Shown here one piece after another: positions 53,303-63,975 of a stretch of DNA of 64,000 nt (position 1 is the stretch's first letter; each line of letters opens with the position of its first letter). The notes beneath the pieces were generated by a model. It was given only the letters and a program-made list of their open reading frames with translations. It was not told the origin of the DNA and made no database searches. The stretch is from assembly GCA_945860955.1 (NCBI GenBank), contig CAMATH010000009.1, forward strand, positions 1 to 64,000, written 5' to 3'. This stretch comes from Planctomicrobium piriforme. GTDB taxonomy: Bacteria > Planctomycetota > Planctomycetia > Planctomycetales > Planctomycetaceae. Both the position numbers and the translations under genes were made by a program.

Positions 53303-56300
53303 TCACGCCGCGACCTTGAAGTTACCATCCTCGCTCACATCTTCGAAGCGGACGGACATCCGTTTCGAGATGCCCGCTTCTTCCATGGTGACGCCGTACA
53401 GCACCTCCGCCCCCGACATCGTCCGTTTGTTGTGCGTCACAACGATGAACTGCGTCCACTCCTGAAATTCGCGGATGACGTTCAAGTAGCGGTTGACGTT
53501 TCCTTCGTCGAGAGCCGCGTCGACTTCGTCGAGAATACAGAACGGGCTGGGCTTGCTCTTGAAGATCGCCAACAGCAACGCGACCGCGGCCATGGTCTTC
53601 TCGCCACCGCTGAGCAGGGAGAGACTCCGCAGTTCTTTCCCGGGAGGGCGGGCGACCACATCAATGCCGCACTCCAGCACGTCGTCGGGATTCTCGAGAA
53701 CCACATCCCCTTCGCCCCCCCCAAACAACTTGCGGAACAGTTCCTGGAAGTTTTTGCGGATCTCGGTAAAGCAGTCGAGGAAAATCCGCCGGCTCTCCTG
53801 ATTGATCTTGCGGATGATCTCTTCCAGTGAATTCTTCGCTTCGACCAGATCCTGCAGTTGGCCGCTCAATCGCGAAAACCGCGATTCCAGTTCATCCAGC
53901 TCTTTCAGACTGTCGGCGTTCACATGCCCCAACTGCTTCAACTTGCGACGGAGCCGATGGATTTGCTCTTCGGCCTGCTGGCGGTCGGCTTCCGCCGAAC
54001 CGGAGTTGTCGCTGGGCGCGGCATTTCCCTCGGACTCCTCCTGATTCCCCTCGGCGGCCTGGTCGCGGAGCAGCGTCCGGGCCGAGTAGCCCGCGTTGAG
54101 CGCCTCTTCGATTTCCATCTGGAACTCGTCGCGCAACCGATCCGCCACGCTGGCCAGTTGGTGTTTCAAGTCAGCCGTCTGCATCTGGCAGGCGTGCAGC
54201 GACTCTTGCGCAGTCCGCAATTCATGACGCAGCGCCAAGTCCCGTTCCGCCAGCTCGCCCCGCCGATTGCGGGCCTTCTCGCGAGTCTGCTGAGCCACGG
54301 CGACTTCGTCGGCAAGCCCCGCGTACTGACTCGCTAGTTCCGTGAGCAGGACTTCTGTCTTGGTCGCTTCGGCTTCGATTTGCACCCGACGGGCGGCGAG
54401 TGTTTGAAAACGACGATCCGCCTCTTCGTGCTGCATGTCCCGCTGGAATCGCTCCTGGTCGAGTCTCGACCGCGAGATCCGCAGGTTTTGCAGCCGTTCT
54501 TCGAACCGCGCCAAATCCCGCTGTTCCGTCGCATGCCGGGTTTGCGCGTCGCGGTGCCGTCCCTCGGCCGACGCCAACTTTCGCTCCAGGCTCTGCAGTT
54601 CGGACTGCAGAGACTCCTGGTCATATTCGGCCTGCGCCAGCTCTTCACGGGCGAGGTCGGTGGCCGGCACCAGTTCGGCGATCTGATCCCGAAGTTGCCG
54701 ACCATCTTCCGCCAGTCGATCCAGCAGTTGCGTCGACCGCTGAACTTCCAGGTCGGCGGCAGAGCAGCCCGATCGCATCTCCGCCAGATGATGCGCCCCC
54801 AGGTCGGCGTCAAACTGCAACCGCAGTTCTTCGCTGGCGGCGACCGCAAGTTCTTCTTTCAGTCGGACCAGTGACTGTTCGGCCGCCGCGATCTGTCGGT
54901 CGGCTCGCACGAGGTCGCTGCGAATGGTCCGCAGTTCACTCTTCCGCGAAATCGTACTCGATTCCCCCGCCAAGCTACCGAGATACAACGTGCCGTTCGG
55001 TTCGACCAATTCCCCTTGCAGCGTGACAAACCGACATCGGGAACCGGTGGCCTGCAACAGCGCCGTCGCCGCGTCGAGCGTTCGCACAATCCAAGTGTCG
55101 GCGAGCAGGTGCGCCGCCAGTCTGGGCACCGAGTCGGGAGTTCGCACCAGTTGATCGGCCCGGCAGACCACCCCCGCGTAACCGGTCAAATCGACGCTGG
55201 CCCGTTCCGTTTGCGACTCAAGTCGCCCATCGTCGTTCACTCCGGAATCGGCCGACGTCGGCAGAATCACGAATCCGACCCGCCCTGAAATCCGGCAGGC
55301 CCCGGAACGCAATGACGCCAACAAAGGCTCGGCGTCATCCAGGACCAAGAGATGCGCACGATTTCCGAGCGCCACTTCGACCAGTGCCGCGTTTTCGATG
55401 TCGCACTCAATGAGGTCAATCACATGTCCGACAACATGGTTCCAGGGTGGCCCCGAGGCCTGTCCCGCCAGGGCGAGAATCTCACGAACCCCGACTCCCA
55501 CGCCATCTTGTCGAGGTTCAAATTCTTCGAGCAACGTCTTCCGCGCCAAAAGCGACGCCCGCTGCTCGCGCAAAGCCGACAGCGCCTGCTGGGTCTCGGT
55601 CGAGTCCGCCTGCAGGCTCGCCCGTTTCGCCACCAGCTCGGTCTGCTGGGCTTTCAAGCTGGCGTGAGCCGCCGCCGCCGACTCGGATGCCTGTTTCAAC
55701 CGGTCGAATTCGCGCTGGGCGACGGCAAGCTGAATTTCCGCACGGGACTGCTGCTCTTCGAGTTGAGCCAGGGTGGCCTCACGTTGCGTCCGCTGCGCCT
55801 CCAGTCCCGCCCCCCGGCTCCCTGCGGTCGAAATCCGGCGCACCAGGGCGAGCATCTCCTGTTGCTTGGTTTCGCGAGATTCCCGGAATCGTTCGACTTC
55901 AATGGCGGCCGTGTGCGCCTCGTCCAGTGACGCCGTGATCTCCGATTGTCGGCGTTCCAGGTCATCCGTGAAGCTGGTCAGGCTCGCTTCGGTCTGCTCC
56001 AGTTCACCCGCGACCTGCTGCGCCCGCTCGGCCAGTTCGCGCTGCTGCTGATCGAGCCGTTCGTATTCGGTGTCCAGCTCTTGCAGCCGTTGCGCCTGAT
56101 GCCGCAACGTCGCCTCGTGACGGGCGACCGCCTCCCGATATTCCGCTTCCCGGCGTTCGACAGCGCGCAGGGTGTCTTCCGCCGCGACCAGTTCCCCTTC
56201 AAACGCCCGCTGATGCCCCTCGCAATCCGCAGCCTGGGCCGAGGCGGCTTCGACCCGGTTCGCCAGAGTCCCCCGCTCTTCTTCGAGCCGCTGGAGTCGG

Positions 56301-57013
56301 GCGGTGAAGTCGCGGAAGTCGTCGGCGGCGGAACCGGCGCGGAGCGTTTTCAGTTCCTGATTGTATTCGCGAAACTTCGCCGCCTTGGAGGCCTGAGTGC
56401 GAGTCGCCGTCAGTTGCGTTTCGACTTCTTTGACAATGTCGGTCAGTCGCAACAGGTTTTGGGCGACACGCTCGAGTTTGCGTTCGGCGTCGACCTTCCG
56501 CAGCTTGAATCGGCTGATTCCCGCTGCCTCTTCGAAGACCGTCCGCCGGGCGGTATTGCTCGATTGGAGCAACTGATCGACGCGTCCCTGTTCGATGATC
56601 GAATAGGCCGCCGTCCCCGCACCGGTCCCCAAAAACAGATCTTTGATGTCTTTGAGTCGCGCGGGGACGCGGTTGATCAGATACTCGGCTTCTCCACTGC
56701 GATAAATCCGCCTGCCGATCACGACACTGTCGGCTTCGATATGAAACGTTCGCTTGGTGTTGTCGAACGTGAGCAGCGCCTCGGCGAAACCGGCGGGCTT
56801 ACGGCTGGTGGATCCGTTGAAGATGACGTCAGTCATCTCCTTTCCGCGGAGACTCTTGGGGCTTTGATCCCCCATGATCCACTTGATCGCGTCGACGACG
56901 TTGCTCTTCCCCGATCCGTTGGGGCCCACCACGCAGGTGATCCCCGACGCGAAGTCAAACACCGTGCGGTCGGCGAAGCTCTTGAAGCCGAACAGTTCCA
57001 GCGCCTTGAGCAT
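53303..57013 (-). CDS. smc: Chromosome segregation protein SMC
   Basis: The product is 1236 residues, full length for bacterial SMC, the ATPase that organises the chromosome with ScpA and ScpB. The Walker A motif is GPNGSGKSN at residues 30-38. Long coiled coils run on each side of a hinge at about residues 515-690 ([13 protein letters not shown] to the [10 protein letters not shown] loop). Near the C-terminus are the ABC signature [17 protein letters not shown] and the Walker [16 protein letters not shown]. The ATG follows directly after the stop codon of the FlgI-like gene (TAA then ATG), so the two are translationally coupled. No scpAB is in the window. Confidence 0.96.
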   Translation of the reverse strand: MLKALELFGFKSFADRTVFDFASGITCVVGPNGSGKSNVVDAIKWIMGDQSPKSLRGKEMTDVIFNGSTSRKPAGFAEALLTFDNTKRTFHIEADSVVIGRRIYRSGEAEYLINRVPARLKDIKDLFLGTGAGTAAYSIIEQGRVDQLLQSSNTARRTVFEEAAGISRFKLRKVDAERKLERVAQNLLRLTDIVKEVETQLTATRTQASKAAKFREYNQELKTLRAGSAADDFRDFTARLQRLEEERGTLANRVEAASAQAADCEGHQRAFEGELVAAEDTLRAVERREAEYREAVARHEATLRHQAQRLQELDTEYERLDQQQRELAERAQQVAGELEQTEASLTSFTDDLERRQSEITASLDEAHTAAIEVERFRESRETKQQEMLALVRRISTAGSRGAGLEAQRTQREATLAQLEEQQSRAEIQLAVAQREFDRLKQASESAAAAHASLKAQQTELVAKRASLQADSTETQQALSALREQRASLLARKTLLEEFEPRQDGVGVGVREILALAGQASGPPWNHVVGHVIDLIECDIENAALVEVALGNRAHLLVLDDAEPLLASLRSGACRISGRVGFVILPTSADSGVNDDGRLESQTERASVDLTGYAGVVCRADQLVRTPDSVPRLAAHLLADTWIVRTLDAATALLQATGSRCRFVTLQGELVEPNGTLYLGSLAGESSTISRKSELRTIRSDLVRADRQIAAAEQSLVRLKEELAVAASEELRLQFDADLGAHHLAEMRSGCSAADLEVQRSTQLLDRLAEDGRQLRDQIAELVPATDLAREELAQAEYDQESLQSELQSLERKLASAEGRHRDAQTRHATEQRDLARFEERLQNLRISRSRLDQERFQRDMQHEEADRRFQTLAARRVQIEAEATKTEVLLTELASQYAGLADEVAVAQQTREKARNRRGELAERDLALRHELRTAQESLHACQMQTADLKHQLASVADRLRDEFQMEIEEALNAGYSARTLLRDQAAEGNQEESEGNAAPSDNSGSAEADRQQAEEQIHRLRRKLKQLGHVNADSLKELDELESRFSRLSGQLQDLVEAKNSLEEIIRKINQESRRIFLDCFTEIRKNFQELFRKLFGGGEGDVVLENPDDVLECGIDVVARPPGKELRSLSLLSGGEKTMAAVALLLAIFKSKPSPFCILDEVDAALDEGNVNRYLNVIREFQEWTQFIVVTHNKRTMSGAEVLYGVTMEEAGISKRMSVRFEDVSEDGNFKVAA

Positions 57014-59143
57014 TTATTTGCGTTGGAAGAGGTTGAGCAGGCCACGCTTCTTCGCAGGGGTGGCCGATTCGTCTTTCTCGGAATCTCGTTTGGAGTTCGG
57101 GCCGAGGCTGTCGCTGGCGTCGGTTAGGCTGGCGGAACCCGATTCGTCTTCGGTGTCGGTTTCGGCTTCGTCCTCAACCGGTCCCTGCGCGAAGTTCGTC
57201 CGCTTGGGGGGAGTCAGGTTCGGGAAGATGTTCGGAGCCTGTTCCTCGTTTCCGACGCGCACCTTGGTTTCACCCTTGGCGATCTCCGTATCGCCACTAT
57301 TCGCCCGACGGTAGTACACCCGCCCGGCCTTGGGGAGCGCGTCGAACTCCAGGCGGCCTTCCAGGTTGGACTGTCGGTCGGCGGTCACCAGCATCTGCGC
57401 GATGTCAGGGTAGCTGCCGTCGAGTTTGCCAATCGCCCGCACCACGTCGGCGACGCGCGTTGAGCATTGAACCTGCTGCGATTCGCGATTGGGCTCAAAC
57501 CGGCTGATGGTCACCACATCGCTGCCCGACGGAGCGGTGATCAGGATCTTACCCGCCTGCAGACTGATGGGGGTTCGCAAGCGTTGATCGGCACCGAACA
57601 GTGTCAGTTCCGATTTACGATGTCGGGTCAAATGCACCATCGGTTCGCCCTGCGACTCGATCACGTAGAGTACGAACTCGGGACGGGGCTTCTTCTGTTT
57701 CGACTTTTCGCCATCCGGCGTTTCGAGGCTGCGAATCACGGAATCGCCATAGACCGACTCACCGCGAATGATCTCGTGGTTGCGGTCGACCAGTTCAAGG
57801 GCGCGGAACGCGCCGTAACGAGTCTCTGCACTCCAGACTTCCTTCGTCTTGCCATCCACCTCTTCGATTGTTGGCTGGGTCATCAGAGACCGGAGCGAGT
57901 CTTGAGTGGTCCGGTCACGATCGAGCGTGGCGAGGGCCGCCAGGGCGAACACGCGGAACGCCGGTTCGTTGCGGGCCGCCTCGGCCAGAATCTCTGAGCC
58001 CGACGGATCGCCCAAATAGGCGAGACCGTCCGCCGCATAGTAGCGGACTTCGGGGTCGGACTGTTGCAGACCTTCCCGCAGAATGAGCTTTGCCTCGGCG
58101 GTGCCGATCGCTTCAAGTTCCTGCGCGCCGCGCCCGGCGGTCGCCGGGTTGAACAGCATTTTCCGCAGGCGTTCCAGCCGTTCGCGCTGTTCGACAATGC
58201 TCTCGTTGATCGCGATCGCCCGCACGACGTGCAGGTAGTGCATGTAGTTTTCGCGGTATCGTTCGGGCACGCGGAGTTCGATGTACTGATCGGTCTTGGC
58301 TTTGGCCATGGGGATCTTGCGTCCCTGAACCATGTCGTAGAATCGTCGCCCGATCGCGTCGGCGATACGTTCGGTCTGCCGACCACCTCGCAGGTCGTTC
58401 CGCAGGTAAAGTCCCAGCAATCGATCGGCCTTGGTCAGACCGCCGGTATAGACGCCCCCGCCCGGGATGCGACCGCGTTTCAGCACCGAGGCCTTGGAAT
58501 CCTCGCCGACTTCACCCGTCGACAGCAGAATCGGACCTTCGGCTTTGCCCATCGTGTGGCCCGCTTTGGGGCCACGTCCGGGAACCATCGCCTGTTCGGC
58601 GAGATTCACGTCGAGCAAGTATCCGCCGCGCAGGCTGGTCGCCTCGGAGCTTTCCGGAATCGCGACTTCAATGTCGAACCGTTCACCCACTCGAATCGTG
58701 GGGGGCAATGTCGCCCGTACGACCACAATGGTCTTGTTCGGATCTTGCAGAATCGACTGGGGATTTCGCACGCCCCGTTTGTGCATTTCCTCAATCAGCA
58801 TTCGGCGGTACAGCGACGGGGGAGACTGACCTCCCGTGCCGTCGAGATTGACCACCAGACCGACCGCTTCGATTTGAATCGTATGCAGGCCGGTGACCGC
58901 CACCTGGTCGCCGATGAAGCTGAGCTTCCGGGCGCGAACTTCTTCGGTCTCGTCGAAGTCGGGCTTTTGCGCCCGCAGGCTGAACTTCTGACAGCCGGCG
59001 GCGGCGAAGCACAACGCAAGGCACAAGATCGGAGTCAGCCAGTGCCACGAGGCATGGAAACGGTCGGCAAAGTTGGACCGTGTGGATCGGTCGGCGTCGT
59101 GCGACGTCAACGCGGAATGCCGTCCCTGGCAATTCGTGGACAT
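57014..59143 (-). CDS. FlgI-like lipoprotein with HEAT-like repeats
   Basis: The product is 709 residues. A hydrophobic segment at about 36-50 ends in AAGC, giving a lipobox cysteine at residue 51 after an unusually long polar N-terminus. The next 250 residues match the flagellar P-ring protein FlgI: VVNLDGTGGQSPPSLYRRML, the KTIVVVRATLPPTIRVGERF stretch, FDIEVAIPESSEATSLRGGY and AEGPILLSTGEVG. Residues about 330-430 read as HEAT-like helical repeats (SDPEVRYYAADGLAYLGDPS), which FlgI does not have. The acidic, serine-rich C-terminus looks disordered. No other flagellar gene is nearby. ATG at 59143 has AGAGGA 10 bases upstream. Confidence 0.85.
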   Translation of the reverse strand: MSTNCQGRHSALTSHDADRSTRSNFADRFHASWHWLTPILCLALCFAAAGCQKFSLRAQKPDFDETEEVRARKLSFIGDQVAVTGLHTIQIEAVGLVVNLDGTGGQSPPSLYRRMLIEEMHKRGVRNPQSILQDPNKTIVVVRATLPPTIRVGERFDIEVAIPESSEATSLRGGYLLDVNLAEQAMVPGRGPKAGHTMGKAEGPILLSTGEVGEDSKASVLKRGRIPGGGVYTGGLTKADRLLGLYLRNDLRGGRQTERIADAIGRRFYDMVQGRKIPMAKAKTDQYIELRVPERYRENYMHYLHVVRAIAINESIVEQRERLERLRKMLFNPATAGRGAQELEAIGTAEAKLILREGLQQSDPEVRYYAADGLAYLGDPSGSEILAEAARNEPAFRVFALAALATLDRDRTTQDSLRSLMTQPTIEEVDGKTKEVWSAETRYGAFRALELVDRNHEIIRGESVYGDSVIRSLETPDGEKSKQKKPRPEFVLYVIESQGEPMVHLTRHRKSELTLFGADQRLRTPISLQAGKILITAPSGSDVVTISRFEPNRESQQVQCSTRVADVVRAIGKLDGSYPDIAQMLVTADRQSNLEGRLEFDALPKAGRVYYRRANSGDTEIAKGETKVRVGNEEQAPNIFPNLTPPKRTNFAQGPVEDEAETDTEDESGSASLTDASDSLGPNSKRDSEKDESATPAKKRGLLNLFQRK

Positions 59144-59255
59144 GAGCAGCAAGTCCTCTGGAAAATGCGAACCCGCGAGAGCCGCGGCAGCAGAATCCGG
59201 AAAATGAGGCGGACGAGGTGGGAAAGACGCGAGGAGAAAGAGAGATGAGGGCCGA

Positions 59256-59284
59256 CATATAAACCGAGATCAAAAACCGGTCAA
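59256..59284 (-). promoter_or_regulatory. Promoter of the FlgI-like/smc operon
   Basis: On the minus strand TTGACC (59284-59279, five of six) and TATATG (59261-59256, four of six) are 17 bases apart. The -35 box overlaps the stop codon of the DUF2784 gene. The leader to the ATG at 59143 would be about 105 bases. Confidence 0.5.
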
Positions 59285-59661
59285 GATGAAGTTCTCGTCC
59301 GACGTCGCCGACTGACGATCCACGCGTACACCGCTCCGTTCAATGCCACCACCAGAATCCCCAGTACCAACTGCACCTCCCGGGTCAGACCGGCGGGATA
59401 CATCACCGGAAGAATGGTCCGCGAGATGAAATCGCCCGCCTGTGCCTCTTGTCCCGCCAGTTCACGAAGCCGATCTTCGACAGAGGTTAACGGACAGATG
59501 ATGTTGCCGAATTCCACAAGCGCCCCCCAGGCGGCGGCTGGAAGATGCAACCAGATGACCCTGCGATACCGCAGAACCAGCAGCCCCCCGAAGATGACAA
59601 ACAACACGAAGCCGAAATGCAGCACCAGAACTGCGTCGGCGCAGACTTGATAGAAATTCAC
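59281..59661 (-). CDS. DUF2784 membrane protein
   Basis: The product is 126 residues with four hydrophobic helices. The DUF2784 pattern is clear: YQVCADAVLVLHFGFVLFVI, FGGLLVLRYRRVIWLHLPAA, the conserved WGALVEFGNIICPLT with its cysteine, and the last helix VLGILVVALNGAVYAWIV. Function is unknown. It lies upstream of the FlgI-like gene on the same strand, but a separate promoter at its 3' end suggests independent expression of the latter. Confidence 0.9.
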   Translation of the reverse strand: MNFYQVCADAVLVLHFGFVLFVIFGGLLVLRYRRVIWLHLPAAAWGALVEFGNIICPLTSVEDRLRELAGQEAQAGDFISRTILPVMYPAGLTREVQLVLGILVVALNGAVYAWIVSRRRRTRTSS

Positions 59662-59706
59662 GGGGGCACCTGAATTGCTGGCTGCGGGGATCGCGATTTG
59701 GAATCC

Positions 59707-59745
59707 GAGCCGCGCCCGTCACGAAGCGGTAATCGACTACCGCGT
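59707..59745. repeat. REP-like palindromic element, decayed copy 2
   Basis: GAGCCGCGCCCGTCACGAAG matches the left arm and loop of the element at 8874-8931 with one mismatch over its first 23 bases, and ACTACCGCGTCCTG continues the similarity. The right arm beyond 59745 has diverged and no longer pairs. Confidence 0.6.
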
Positions 59746-59778
59746 CCTGGCCACTTGCGGTTCGGCGTAAACGGCTGG

Positions 59779-62700
59779 TTACGGCACGTAGACAAACTCC
59801 CGCAGATTGAACATCGCGTGCGCCACATCTTTCCAAACCTCCAGGCTGCGGAGCGCGGCGGATCCGTCGACGCCATTCAGTTCCGCAAGCTGATTCGCCG
59901 CCGCGACAAATCGCTGTCGCTGTGCGGGCGTTGGCGGACGATTGACCGCCTGCTCGAACATCGCGTCGATCCGGTCGGCGATGGACGCGTCCGGGCGTTC
60001 AATCAGCCTCTTTCCCCAGAATTCCGCCTGCCCGATCACAAACGGATCGTTCAGCAGCGCCAGCGCCTGTCCGGGCACGTTCGTGACATCGCGTCGGCCC
60101 TGCGTGATTTTGCCACCGGGAAAATTGAACGCCTCGAGAAATTCGGGGGCTTCCATCAGGTTGTTCTTGATGTACACGCTGCGCCTGCCGTTGCCGTCAA
60201 GCGGGCCGGGAAACAGCCGGCGGTCGGCGTTCTCGCTCGCGCGAAACGGCTGCACGCTGTAGCCGAACGGAGTGCGGTCGAGTCTCCCTGAAACGGCGAG
60301 AATCGCGTCGCGTATTCCTTCGGCTTCGAGTCGCCGGGCCGGGTAGTGTTGCAGCAATCGATTCTGCGGATCCAATTCCTTGACCCCGATTCCAGGCTCG
60401 TGCGCGAGTTGAAAGGCCCGCGAACTGACGATGTGCCGAATCAGCACCTTGGTCGACCATCCCTCTTCAATAAAGCGCGCCGCCAGATAATCGAGCAATT
60501 CGGGATGACTGGGGAGTTCCCCCACATGCCCGAAATCGTCGACGGTTCGCACGAGACCCGCACCGAACAGGTGATGCCACACCCGATTGACCATTACGCG
60601 CGCGGTGAGGGGATTGGTGGGACTGGCGATTTCGTCGGCCAATCGCAACCGGCCGCTTCCCTCCGGACCGTACTGGCTCGCATCGCTTCCCAAGACCTCC
60701 AGATAGCGCCTTGGAACCGCTTCGCCCGGCCGATAGCTTTCGCCCCGGGTGAACACCGGTTGCGCGTAGCCAGCTCCCGCATCACCGATTCCAGGCGAAA
60801 CACGGGGAATCGCCAGCGTCGACTCAAGTCGGCGGTATTCCGCGGTCAGCTCTGCCAGGCGGGGCGAGTCGGTCGTCTTCATGCGCAGCAAACCGCGACG
60901 AACCAGTGTGTCGAGCCAGAGTGAGTCTTCATCGGTTCCACTCCCTTCGGACCACACCTCAACCGCCTGGGCGATGCGCCCCGCATAACGATTGGCCAGT
61001 TCTGCAAGATCCGCGGGAACTTGCCCGGCGAACAGTGCCCGCAGGTGATCGACCCCTGGTTTGGGTGTCTCGGCCACGTCATGGACGACGACATGGGTGA
61101 CGCCAAAGCACGATCGCGGATTCTCCGCCGCCTTCTCCCAGGGGAGCCGGTAGTTGCCACCATCTCCCCCCAAAGCGCTCAACTGATCGGGAAACTTGGG
61201 ATTGTCGAACATGGTCACCAGCTCGGCATAGGTCCGCAGACTCAGACTGTCTTCGGGAATGTCGAACGTCACCCAGTGTGGCTGGTCGCTGGTCAGGGCC
61301 CGGTAGTTGCGGTAGTTGAGCTGGCACATGCTCGAAACCAGGCGGACCGCGCTGCTCCGCTGTCCCAGCACATGCAGGCTGATCTTCTTGTTCGTGGGAG
61401 TGAGGACGGGGGAACGGAGAGCTCCATTCAGCCGATCGGAGTCCACGTGGGTGAACCAGCCTGCGGGGAGAATGCTGGTAATCGCGTTATCCCCCTCGGA
61501 GGCCACCCGCAATTCCCCGCTCACCGATGGCCCAGACCGCAATCCCTGTCCATCGTGCTGCCAGAGAGTCGCTGGATTGTGGCGAAAGTCGGCGAGCAAC
61601 GCGAAGTTTGTCGTATTGAATTCGTGCCGCGCCCGGTCCTCTTTTTCAAACCGCTCGGCCAGCGTTCCCCACGCAACCGCGAATGCCTGGGGATCGAGAT
61701 TTCTTTCGTCGGCGAGCAGCCGCCATGGTTCCAACGGGTTTTCCAAGGGAAGAGGCTCGGCGGGAAGGGCCGCGACCCAGGCGTCCAGACGAGCCACATT
61801 CAAACCGACGGCGCGCTGTTCCGCGTCAGCCAGTTTGGCCCGCTTCGCCCAGGCCGCCAGCAGATAATTCGGAACCGCACCGGAATCCTGCTTCCACAGT
61901 TCCGCGAGTTCGCCGCGAATTTCGGATTTCAGCGTCCGAAGTCGCTCGACTGTGTCGGTGTTGACGTCGGGCGTATCGAGCGTATGGCTGACGTAGCGTG
62001 AGCTGCGCAACATCCCCAGCATTCCGTAATAATCCCGCATCGAAATCGGGTCGAGCTTGTGGTCGTGACAGCGGGCGCAAGCCACCGTTGTCGCCTGAAA
62101 CGCTTTGGTCAACGTGTCGATTTGATTGTCGTTGAGGTCGTAACCAATCTGTCGCAGGGCGATGCAGTCGTCATGATTCGCCTCTCCGAATCGGTAGAAC
62201 GCCGTTCCGATCACCGATTCGTTAAACCGCTCGGCGGTATTCCACCGGGGATTGGGCAGCAAGTCCCCCGCGATCTGTTCGCGCACAAACTGGTCGTAGG
62301 GAACATCGGCGTTGAAGGCGCGAATCAGATAGTCGCGATACCGCCACGCGTGGTGAACTTCGTAGTTCCATTCATTGCCGTGCGTCTCGGTGAAGCGGAC
62401 CACATCCATCCAATGCCGCGCCCAGCGTTCGCCAAAATGAACCGACCCCAGCAGGTGATCGACGAACCGCGTCAACGCCGCGGGAGGAATTGGTGCCGTG
62501 TCCGATGCGGCGTCTGGTCGGGGATTCACCATTGAACCCCGCAGTTCATGGACATCCTTCAGAAAAACGGCGAGCTCTTCGTTTGTCGGCGGCAACCCCG
62601 TGAGAACCAAAGACAATCGTCGGGCGATCGTACGGGGGTCGGCGTTCGTGGCGGGAGACAGTCCCTGGCTTTCGAGTTTCGCGAGCAGGAACCGATCGAC

Positions 62701-63234
62701 AGGATTGTCCGACCACTTTTCATCCTTGACCATCGGAACGGCTGGCTTCACGACCGGTTTGAGGCTCCACCAGTCGCGCCGTTCACGCAGCGTTTCTTCC
62801 CACGATTCGGGAAGGCGAACGGCAGGTGTTTCCTCGCGCGGATCGGGAGCGCCGAGTTTGACCCATTCTTCGAACGTGGCGATCGCGTCAGCGGAGAGTT
62901 TCCCCTTCGGGGGCATTCGCAACGATTCGTCGGTATATCGAATCGCGGAGATCAGCAGGCTTTCGTCGACTTTTTGGGGGATCAACGCGGGACCGGTGTC
63001 TCCCCCCTTCTTCCAGCCCGCCCGACTGTCGAGCCGCAAGCCCCCGCCGAGTTTTTTCGAATCCGCCGAATGACATTCGTGGCAGTGCTGAACCAGCAGC
63101 GGCCGGACCCGTTTTTCGAAGAATTCGTCATTCGCGCCGGCAACCCGAGCGCAAAGAACGAAACTGAACGCCGCGAACCCAAGCGTGAGGACGGGTGTCA
63201 GCGAAACAGTTCGGCGGCGCAGTGTGTGATGCAT
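59779..63234 (-). CDS. PSCyt1/DUF1549/DUF1553 planctomycete cytochrome-like protein
   Basis: The product is 1151 residues with a signal peptide (RRRTVSLTPVLTLGFAAFSF). A PSCyt1-type cytochrome domain follows with a CHECH heme motif near residue 48 and the GGGLRLDSRAGWKKGG block. The DUF1549 domain (about 165-390) contains CARCHDHKLDPISMRDYYG, a second heme motif. A long insert with a beta-rich region lies in the middle, and DUF1553 ends the protein (about 790-1120, including NRVWHHLFGAGLVRTVDDFG). Such proteins are typical of planctomycetes and usually pair with DUF1501 genes; here none is adjacent. ATG at 63234 is placed at the start of the signal sequence. Confidence 0.93.
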   Translation of the reverse strand: MHHTLRRRTVSLTPVLTLGFAAFSFVLCARVAGANDEFFEKRVRPLLVQHCHECHSADSKKLGGGLRLDSRAGWKKGGDTGPALIPQKVDESLLISAIRYTDESLRMPPKGKLSADAIATFEEWVKLGAPDPREETPAVRLPESWEETLRERRDWWSLKPVVKPAVPMVKDEKWSDNPVDRFLLAKLESQGLSPATNADPRTIARRLSLVLTGLPPTNEELAVFLKDVHELRGSMVNPRPDAASDTAPIPPAALTRFVDHLLGSVHFGERWARHWMDVVRFTETHGNEWNYEVHHAWRYRDYLIRAFNADVPYDQFVREQIAGDLLPNPRWNTAERFNESVIGTAFYRFGEANHDDCIALRQIGYDLNDNQIDTLTKAFQATTVACARCHDHKLDPISMRDYYGMLGMLRSSRYVSHTLDTPDVNTDTVERLRTLKSEIRGELAELWKQDSGAVPNYLLAAWAKRAKLADAEQRAVGLNVARLDAWVAALPAEPLPLENPLEPWRLLADERNLDPQAFAVAWGTLAERFEKEDRARHEFNTTNFALLADFRHNPATLWQHDGQGLRSGPSVSGELRVASEGDNAITSILPAGWFTHVDSDRLNGALRSPVLTPTNKKISLHVLGQRSSAVRLVSSMCQLNYRNYRALTSDQPHWVTFDIPEDSLSLRTYAELVTMFDNPKFPDQLSALGGDGGNYRLPWEKAAENPRSCFGVTHVVVHDVAETPKPGVDHLRALFAGQVPADLAELANRYAGRIAQAVEVWSEGSGTDEDSLWLDTLVRRGLLRMKTTDSPRLAELTAEYRRLESTLAIPRVSPGIGDAGAGYAQPVFTRGESYRPGEAVPRRYLEVLGSDASQYGPEGSGRLRLADEIASPTNPLTARVMVNRVWHHLFGAGLVRTVDDFGHVGELPSHPELLDYLAARFIEEGWSTKVLIRHIVSSRAFQLAHEPGIGVKELDPQNRLLQHYPARRLEAEGIRDAILAVSGRLDRTPFGYSVQPFRASENADRRLFPGPLDGNGRRSVYIKNNLMEAPEFLEAFNFPGGKITQGRRDVTNVPGQALALLNDPFVIGQAEFWGKRLIERPDASIADRIDAMFEQAVNRPPTPAQRQRFVAAANQLAELNGVDGSAALRSLEVWKDVAHAMFNLREFVYVP

Positions 63235-63451
63235 GGCTGTCGGTTCAGAATCGGTCGTCGAAGCAGGAGAGCTTGTGTGCCGCCATTGTCGCTGGTGGGC
63301 TACGGCTTTTGTAGCGATGACGCACTGCGGCGTCGCACGGGTTGTGGAACCGGCGGCGCACTCATTGTCGCGGACTGCGATGAGTGGTGAAGACGAACTC
63401 GACGAGAAAACCAGTTTACGTTCGCCAGGGTATTCCCCCACCACGACAGGC

Positions 63452-63460
63452 TGCTAGAAT
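63452..63460 (+). promoter_or_regulatory. Extended -10 promoter candidate for the MoaD-like gene
   Basis: TGCTAGAAT joins a TGN extension to TAGAAT (five of six -10 positions). It lies about 57 bases upstream of the ATG at 63517. No matching -35 box is seen. Confidence 0.35.
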
Positions 63461-63516
63461 TCACCGAGAGCAAATGGTACACCAGATCCGCTCATCGAGT
63501 CAGTCAGGAGGTTGAA

Positions 63517-63975
63517 ATGGCGACTTGCTGCAAGAACCGCCGCCGACCGTTTTCCTCGACGGCCAGTGAAACGTTGTGTGGGAAGACCGAGAATCAAATT
63601 CGGTTGGGGCGGGATCGCGCTTTGCGGGACCCGCTGACTCGGTCGCTGGCGGCTGGAATTCCCTGGGGGACGTATTCGATCGAGCGGCATCCTCACACCG
63701 GACGTCCCATCATGGTCTCTGTGTTCATTCCCCCGGCGTGGCGTGATTTGTCGGGGGATGTGGTCGAGGTTTCGATTGAAGCGGGAACGATTCGGCAATT
63801 GGTGAACGCGCTGGAAGAACGCTTTCCGGGAATGCGCGAACGGGCTGTCGAAGACGACGCGCTGCGCCCCGGTCTCGCGGTGGCGATCAATGGTTCGGTC
63901 TCGCGGTTGGGTTTGCGACAGCGCGTGCCCGCCGGCGCGGAAGTTCACTTCCTGCCCGCTCTTGGCGGTGGCTGA
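63517..63975 (+). CDS. MoaD/ThiS-like protein with N-terminal extension
   Basis: The product is 152 residues. Residues 66-152 are a ubiquitin-like MoaD/ThiS domain: MVSVFIPPAWRDLSGDVVEV, then IRQLVNALEERFPGMRERAV, the GLAVAINGSVSRLGLR strand and AEVHFLPALGGG, ending in the double glycine that is adenylylated and thiocarboxylated in sulfur carriers. Residues 1-65 are extra, begin MATCCKNRRRPFSSTASETL and match no family I know. AGGAGG lies 5 bases before the ATG at 63517, so this start looks real; an internal ATG at 63712 would give the usual-sized carrier. The partner enzyme is not in the window, though the molybdenum hydroxylase shows the cell needs molybdopterin. Confidence 0.82.
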   Translation: MATCCKNRRRPFSSTASETLCGKTENQIRLGRDRALRDPLTRSLAAGIPWGTYSIERHPHTGRPIMVSVFIPPAWRDLSGDVVEVSIEAGTIRQLVNALEERFPGMRERAVEDDALRPGLAVAINGSVSRLGLRQRVPAGAEVHFLPALGGG

